A DNA stretch of 44,372 bases from an uncultured Bacteroidia bacterium (GTDB lineage Bacteria; Bacteroidota; Bacteroidia; Bacteroidales; ML635J-15). The number at the start of each line of letters is the position of its first letter. The first letter of the stretch is position 1. The stretch covers positions 1 to 44,372 of the forward strand of contig CACWOG010000012.1 of the NCBI GenBank assembly GCA_902762455.1, written 5' to 3'. The position numbers were made by a program, and so were the translations under genes. Below the pieces are notes generated by a model that was not told the DNA's origin, did no database searches, and saw only the letters and a list, made by a program, of their open reading frames with translations. This document shows positions 40,174-44,372 of the stretch, one piece after another.

Positions 40174-40371
40174 TTGTCGGTCGATAATGAAATAACTATG
40201 CCAGCCAATGGGGATTTCCTAGTTGGCGGCAAGCTTCTTATTGAAGTTGGTGGCAAGGGAAAAGACTTCTCACAGATTGCCGATTTACCCGATAGTTATC
40301 TTGCAGTTGATAATGTCGAAATAGGTGTTGGCAATCGTATTCCATTGTGGATGTTGGGATTGCTGTATTAA
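40174..40371 (+). pseudogene. Remnant of an AAA/DUF4143-type ATPase (C-terminal end)
   Basis: The 65 codons end in a sequence typical of the C-terminus of Bacteroidota AAA-ATPases with DUF4143: PANGDFLVGGKLLIEVGGKG, DLPDSYLAVDNVEIG, GNRIPLWMLGLLY. No P-loop or upstream part of the protein is present. The ORF starts at a TTG inside the AAAAGTAAAATT repeats. It is probably the 3' end of a gene whose body was deleted, and not expressed as a functional ATPase. Confidence 0.72.
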
Positions 40372-40378
40372 ACAAAAA

Positions 40379-40400
40379 AGTCCGCCTTGCGAGCGGACTT
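40379..40400 (-). terminator. Terminator of the atp operon
   Basis: AAGTCCGC/GCGGACTT stem with a 6-nt loop, followed on the minus strand by a T run, 24 nt past the atpG stop. Confidence 0.8.
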
Positions 40401-40423
40401 CTTTATTTTCGAATACAAGTTCC

Positions 40424-41299
40424 TTATCCCTTGAGTGCCTCGGCACCGCTGGTGATTTCGGAAAGTTCGTTTGTAATGGCAGCCTGACGAGCCTTGTTGT
40501 ACATGAGCGTGAGAGTCTTGATAAGCTCGGTTGCATTGTCGGTTGCCTGATGCATTGCTGTCATACGGGCACCCTGCTCGGCTGCAAAGCTGTCGAGTAT
40601 CGACTTGAAGAACTGAATCTTCATTGACTTCGGTATCATGTCGTCAACAATCTTATCGACAGTTGGCTCAAAGATATAGTCGGATTTCTTGGCTCCTTCG
40701 CCTGCCTCGATGGTGAAAGGAAGGAAAGGTTCGACTTTCTGTTCCTGCGAAGCTGCGTTCTTGAAGCTGTTGTAGATAAGGTCAACTTTATCGTACTTAC
40801 CATCAACAAAATCCTTCATTATCGGTTCTGCGATTTCGGCGGCAGTTGCGAAATTGAGCTTGTCGAAAATTTCTTCGCTGTGAGCAACAATTTCGAACTT
40901 CTGCTTAAGTATGAAGTCGTAAGCCTTCTTTCCAAGGCAAATAAACTTCACATTGCCCTTTTCGAGCTGAGCGGGATAGTTCTCCTTCACGTGAGCCATA
41001 GCCTTCTTGCAGATGTTGGAGTTGAAACCTCCGCACAATCCTCTGTTCGATGCCATCAGCACCACGAGAACCTTTTCCACCTTGCGAACCTCGCCGTAGC
41101 AACTTGCGTGGTTCTTGTCGAGACTTGAGCTAACCTCAGCCAAAACGTCACGCATCTTGTCGGCATACGGTCTAATCTGCAAGACTCTGTCCTGAGCCTT
41201 CTTCAGTTTAGCCGCAGCAACCATCTTCATTGCAGATGTTATCTGCTTGGTTGACTTTACAGAACTGATTCTATTTCGTATATCTTTAAGTCCTGCCAT
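40424..41299 (-). CDS. atpG: ATP synthase F1 gamma subunit (291 aa)
   Basis: Central rotor shaft of F1. N-terminal helix MAGLKDIRNRISSVKSTKQITSAMKMV and C-terminal helix MTAMHQATDNATELIKTLTLMYNKARQAAITNEL form the coiled-coil shaft. Last gene of the operon, 8 nt after atpA. No beta/epsilon genes follow, as expected for Bacteroidota, where atpD and atpC sit elsewhere or upstream. Confidence 0.94.
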   Translation of the reverse strand: MAGLKDIRNRISSVKSTKQITSAMKMVAAAKLKKAQDRVLQIRPYADKMRDVLAEVSSSLDKNHASCYGEVRKVEKVLVVLMASNRGLCGGFNSNICKKAMAHVKENYPAQLEKGNVKFICLGKKAYDFILKQKFEIVAHSEEIFDKLNFATAAEIAEPIMKDFVDGKYDKVDLIYNSFKNAASQEQKVEPFLPFTIEAGEGAKKSDYIFEPTVDKIVDDMIPKSMKIQFFKSILDSFAAEQGARMTAMHQATDNATELIKTLTLMYNKARQAAITNELSEITSGAEALKG

Positions 41300-41307
41300 A
41301 ATTTACA

Positions 41308-42888
41308 TTATTTCTTGTACTTCTTTGTTAAATCCTTTGCGACTTCGGTAAGCACATTGGTGATTTCGTCGGAATATTCGCCCTTTGCAAGACGGTCCAT
41401 GATGTCCTTGCGGCTTGTGTTCATGAACTCGATGTATTCCTTTTCGAATTCGCGTACCTTGTCAATCGGAACATCCTTCATCAAGCCCTTTGTTCCGCAG
41501 AAGATGATAGCTGCCTGTTCCTGAACCTTAACTGGTGCATGCTCCGGCTGCTTCAGGATTTCGACGTTCTTGCGGCCCTTGTCGATAACCGAAAGGGTAA
41601 CTGCATCGAGGTCGGAACCGAACTTAGCGAAAGCTTCCAGTTCACGGAACTGAGCCTGGTCGGTACGAAGGGTACCAGCAATCTTCTTCATACACTTTAT
41701 CTGAGCCTTACCACCTACACGCGATACTGAAATACCGGCGTTGATAGCGGGACGGATACCAGCGTTGAACAAGTTTGACTCGAGGAATATCTGTCCGTCG
41801 GTGATAGAAATCACGTTGGTCGGGATGTATGCCGAAACGTCGCCTGCCTGGGTTTCGATGATAGGAAGAGCGGTCAACGAACCACCACCTCTTACCTTAC
41901 CCTTGAGGCATTCTGGCAAGTCGTTCATCTTAGCTGCAATCTCGTCGGACTGGATAATCTTAGCAGCTCTTTCGAGCAGACGTGAGTGCAGATAGAAAAC
42001 GTCACCCGGATAAGCTTCACGTCCTGGTGGACGACGGAGCAACAACGAAACTTCACGGTACGAAACTGCCTGCTTCGACAAGTCGTCGTAGATGATGAGG
42101 GCGTGACGTCCAGTATCTCTGAAGTATTCGCCGATTGCAGCGCCTGCGAACGGAGCGTAGTACTGCATAGCTGCCGAGTCGGAAGCCGTTGAAGTAACGA
42201 TGATGGTGTAGTCCATAGCACCGTAGCGTTCCAAGGTCTTTGCAACGTTAGCAACGGTAGAACCCTTCTGACCGATTGCAACGTAGATACAATAAACCGG
42301 GTCGCCCTTCTCGAAGTTTTCCTTCTGGTTAATTATAGTATCGATTGCGATAGCCGTCTTACCTGTCTGACGGTCACCGATAATCAATTCACGCTGTCCT
42401 CTTCCGATTGGAATCATGGAGTCGATAGCCTTGATACCAGTCTGCAACGGCTGGTCAACTGGCTGACGGAAAATAACACCGGGAGCAACTCTTTCCAGAG
42501 GCATTTCAAACAATTCGCCCTGAATAGGTCCCTTGCCGTCGAGCGGGTCGCCGATTGTGTTGACAACACGGCCCAACATCTGCTCGCCAACCATTATGGA
42601 AGCAATACGGCGCATTCTCTTCACCACGTTGCCTTCCTTGATTTCGTCGCAAGGTCCTAATACTACGGCTCCTACATTATCTTCCTCTAGATTTAAAACT
42701 ATCCCCTTGGTGCCGTTCTCGAATTCGACAAGTTCGTTCGACTGAACATTGTCCAATCCGTAGATTCTAGCGATGCCATCTCCTACCTCAATAACAGTGC
42801 CGACCTCTTCCAAGTTGTTCTTGGTTGCGATGCCGTCCAACTGCTGCTTCAGTATCTGAGACACTTCGGATGGTTTAATATCTGCCAT
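41308..42888 (-). CDS. atpA: ATP synthase F1 alpha subunit (526 aa)
   Basis: Non-catalytic nucleotide-binding subunit of F1. P-loop GDRQTGKTA, the [18 protein letters not shown] segment, and the Arg finger region SRVGG. The length is as expected for the family. It begins 31 nt after the atpH stop. Confidence 0.95.
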   Translation of the reverse strand: MADIKPSEVSQILKQQLDGIATKNNLEEVGTVIEVGDGIARIYGLDNVQSNELVEFENGTKGIVLNLEEDNVGAVVLGPCDEIKEGNVVKRMRRIASIMVGEQMLGRVVNTIGDPLDGKGPIQGELFEMPLERVAPGVIFRQPVDQPLQTGIKAIDSMIPIGRGQRELIIGDRQTGKTAIAIDTIINQKENFEKGDPVYCIYVAIGQKGSTVANVAKTLERYGAMDYTIIVTSTASDSAAMQYYAPFAGAAIGEYFRDTGRHALIIYDDLSKQAVSYREVSLLLRRPPGREAYPGDVFYLHSRLLERAAKIIQSDEIAAKMNDLPECLKGKVRGGGSLTALPIIETQAGDVSAYIPTNVISITDGQIFLESNLFNAGIRPAINAGISVSRVGGKAQIKCMKKIAGTLRTDQAQFRELEAFAKFGSDLDAVTLSVIDKGRKNVEILKQPEHAPVKVQEQAAIIFCGTKGLMKDVPIDKVREFEKEYIEFMNTSRKDIMDRLAKGEYSDEITNVLTEVAKDLTKKYKK

Positions 42889-42919
42889 AAGTCGTATGTT
42901 TAATTAAATGTTATACCTA

Positions 42920-43465
42920 TTAATATATTGATCTCTGAAGTGACTGTTTAATTTCCTGCAACTGTGTCCTGACGCTCAGGTCGAGCTGCTGGTTTTCGAT
43001 ACGTACTATCACGCCGCCAATCATCTGCTCGTCAACCTTGTTCTTCAAATCGACATTTGCCTTGTAAACCTCCTTGATGCGGTTTTCGATGTCGGCACGA
43101 AGAGCGTCGTTAATCGGCTGGGCTGTGGTTATCACAACTTCCTTGCAGTTGTTCTTGCGGCGATACGAAGTCTCGAAGTTGCGAAGTATGTCAACCACAT
43201 ATATTTCGCGGTTCTTCTCGACAAGGAACTTGAGGAAGTTGAGCGACAATTCGTCAATCTTTCCAGCGAAAGTTCCATCGAAAAGGCTTATCTTGTCGGA
43301 CTTCTTGACGATAGGGCTAGCCATTACTTCCTTGAATTCGGGGAGGTCGGCCAATGCTTCGCGCACGAGACGGAAATCGGCATACACTTTTTCAAGCAGT
43401 CCTTTTTCCTCTGCAAGCTCGAATATTGCCCTTGCGTATCTAACAGAAATCTTGCTCTGATTCAT
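42920..43465 (-). CDS. atpH: ATP synthase F1 delta subunit (181 aa)
   Basis: Peripheral-stalk protein that joins F1 to the b subunits. N-terminal ISVRYARAIFELAEEKG and C-terminal domain with MIGGVIVRI (delta-subunit signature). It begins 2 nt after the atpF stop. Confidence 0.93.
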   Translation of the reverse strand: MNQSKISVRYARAIFELAEEKGLLEKVYADFRLVREALADLPEFKEVMASPIVKKSDKISLFDGTFAGKIDELSLNFLKFLVEKNREIYVVDILRNFETSYRRKNNCKEVVITTAQPINDALRADIENRIKEVYKANVDLKNKVDEQMIGGVIVRIENQQLDLSVRTQLQEIKQSLQRSIY

Positions 43466-43467
43466 AA

Positions 43468-43962
43468 CTAGTTGAATTTAATTTCTTTTACCAAATCGTT
43501 CACGAGCATTTCCTGGTCGGGTGTAGTGCTGATTTGCTTGCGTACAACCTTTTCGGCAACGGCAATCGAGAGGTCGAGAACCTGATTCTTGATGTCGGCC
43601 ATTGCAGCCACCATCATAGCATCGCGTTTCTGTTCAGCCTCGGCCATAACCTTTGCGGCTGCCTTTTCTGCTTCCGACTTAGCCTGTGCTACGATTTGTT
43701 CCTTTATTTCACGCGCCTCCTTAAGCATCTTGTCTCTTTCTGCACGAGCCTCGTCCATAATCTTCTCGTTGTCGGCCTGAAGTTTCTTCATTTCCTCGCG
43801 AGCGATTTCGGCCTGATTCAATGCATCCTCGATGCTCTGGCTTCTTTTCTTAATAGCATTGTTGATGGGCTTCCAAGCAACCTTGCCCAACACGATGAGC
43901 AATGTCAGGAAAATAATGGTGGTCCAAAAAACTAATCCTATTCCGGGCGTTACTAAATCCAT
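43468..43962 (-). CDS. atpF: ATP synthase Fo b subunit (164 aa)
   Basis: Membrane anchor of the peripheral stalk: a single N-terminal membrane helix (VFWTTIIFLTLLIVLGKVAW), then a long charged helix (about 35-155). It follows atpE after an 88-nt gap that contains a stable hairpin. Confidence 0.93.
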   Translation of the reverse strand: MDLVTPGIGLVFWTTIIFLTLLIVLGKVAWKPINNAIKKRSQSIEDALNQAEIAREEMKKLQADNEKIMDEARAERDKMLKEAREIKEQIVAQAKSEAEKAAAKVMAEAEQKRDAMMVAAMADIKNQVLDLSIAVAEKVVRKQISTTPDQEMLVNDLVKEIKFN

Positions 43963-43999
43963 AACCTATATATTTTAATTTAACGTTTCTTCTGTTTTT

Positions 44000-44035
44000 A
44001 ACGGGTAGCTCCAGCCAATCGCTGGAGAACCCGTT
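44000..44035 (-). promoter_or_regulatory. Intercistronic hairpin between atpE and atpF
   Basis: Stem AACGGGT/ACCCGTT plus CTCCAGC/GCTGGAG, with a short bulge and a 5-nt loop; no T run follows, so it is not a terminator. It lies 15 nt after the atpE stop. It could block 3' decay of an atpE-containing RNA or hinder atpF translation, raising the ratio of c to b. Confidence 0.7.
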
Positions 44036-44050
44036 TGCTTTTGCACTGAA

Positions 44051-44257
44051 TTAAGCGATCAAAGCAACTACAACACCGAACAAAGCAACACCTTCTACAA
44101 GAGCTGCTGCGATGATCATTGCAGTCTGAACTTTACCTGCTGCTTCAGGCTGTCTTGCGATAGCGTCCATTGCTGCGCTACCAATCTTTCCGATGCCTAA
44201 ACCTGCACCCAATACTGCCAAACCGGCGCCAAGTGATGCGATTGTTGTAATTCCCAT
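44051..44257 (-). CDS. atpE: ATP synthase Fo c subunit (68 aa)
   Basis: Two-helix hairpin of the rotor ring: helix 1 rich in Gly/Ala (GAGLAVLGAGLGIGKIG), polar loop ARQPEA, helix 2 with the ion-carrying Glu in AALVEGVALFG. The Na+-site residues of Ilyobacter-type rings are not there: the Gln position in helix 1 is Ile, and Glu is followed by Gly, not Ser. The ring is therefore predicted to use H+. Very short at 68 aa, within the family range. Confidence 0.93.
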   Translation of the reverse strand: MGITTIASLGAGLAVLGAGLGIGKIGSAAMDAIARQPEAAGKVQTAMIIAAALVEGVALFGVVVALIA

Positions 44258-44304
44258 AGTAACAAATATTAAAAATTAAACATAAAAAATTCTAAATCAA
44301 CATT

Positions 44305-44372
44305 CTACTCGTGTTTGTGCTCTGCAACTGCCAGACTGATGAACACTGCCGAAAGCATCGTGAATATGTATG
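44305..44372 (-). CDS. atpB: ATP synthase Fo a subunit, C-terminal end (partial)
   Basis: The last 21 codons (YIFTMLSAVFISLAVAEHKH... to a TAG at 44305) match the C-terminus of subunit a, including the final helix YIFTMLSAVFI and a His-rich tail. The gene is cut by the window edge. It lies 47 nt before atpE, as expected. Confidence 0.85.
   Translation of the reverse strand, partial: YIFTMLSAVFISLAVAEHKHE

Overview
The window looks like chromosomal DNA of a Bacteroidales-type member of the Bacteroidota. The evidence is: many promoters with the Bacteroidota -7 box TAnnTTTG; at least five secreted proteins ending in a type IX secretion (T9SS) type A sorting domain; a TonB-dependent receptor with an N-terminal carboxypeptidase-regulatory-like domain; a ParE-ParC pair; a ComEC without a metal-binding C-terminal domain; and an ATP synthase operon in the order a-c-b-delta-alpha-gamma. 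The T9SS cargo argues against a typical human gut Bacteroides.

Layout. 0.2-14.6 kb, nearly all minus strand: a secreted/outer-membrane block. A TonB-dependent receptor (12.2-14.6 kb) leads an apparent operon with two PKD-domain T9SS cargo proteins. A third and a fourth related cargo gene lie further downstream, separated by a small beta-barrel protein and a TPR lipoprotein-comEC pair. All four cargo proteins carry one or two copies of a shared cysteine-containing, putative-Ig-like N-terminal domain, six copies in all. 14.8-15.7 kb: a small AT-rich plus-strand island (a 33-codon ORF and a lipoprotein) bracketed by long direct repeats. 15.7-21 kb: parE-parC, preceded by a truncated ParE-like gene in which the ATPase catalytic residues are replaced but the reading frame is open and the promoter is duplicated. 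21.2-24.8 kb: a frameshifted M28 peptidase, a poly-serine secreted protein, a CatA-fold acetyltransferase and a small zinc-ribbon protein. 24.9-26.9 kb: a higB-higA toxin-antitoxin module whose antitoxin stop overlaps the start of a NhaC-type antiporter. 27-29 kb: another T9SS cargo protein. 29.2-32.7 kb: beta-barrel protein, waaA (Kdo transferase) and lnt (apolipoprotein N-acyltransferase), a tight envelope-biogenesis operon. 32.8-38.4 kb: an AT-rich run of small secreted proteins and lipoproteins, one OmpA-domain protein and an outer-membrane barrel. Three consecutive small genes share a conserved leader that contains a micro-ORF. 38.6-39.9 kb: ribH and a membrane-anchored TPR protein. 40.2 kb: remnant of an AAA/DUF4143-type ATPase. 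40.4-44.4 kb: atpG, atpA, atpH, atpF, atpE and the 3' end of atpB.

Most interesting to follow: (1) the catalytically dead ParE N-terminal paralogue; (2) the conserved leader/micro-ORF before three unrelated secreted proteins; (3) the HigBA-NhaC translational coupling; (4) the family of Cys/putative-Ig domains beside a TonB receptor with no SusD; (5) two copies of a MITE-like element and a repeat-bracketed AT-rich island. No tRNA, rRNA, CRISPR array or transposase gene was recognised.
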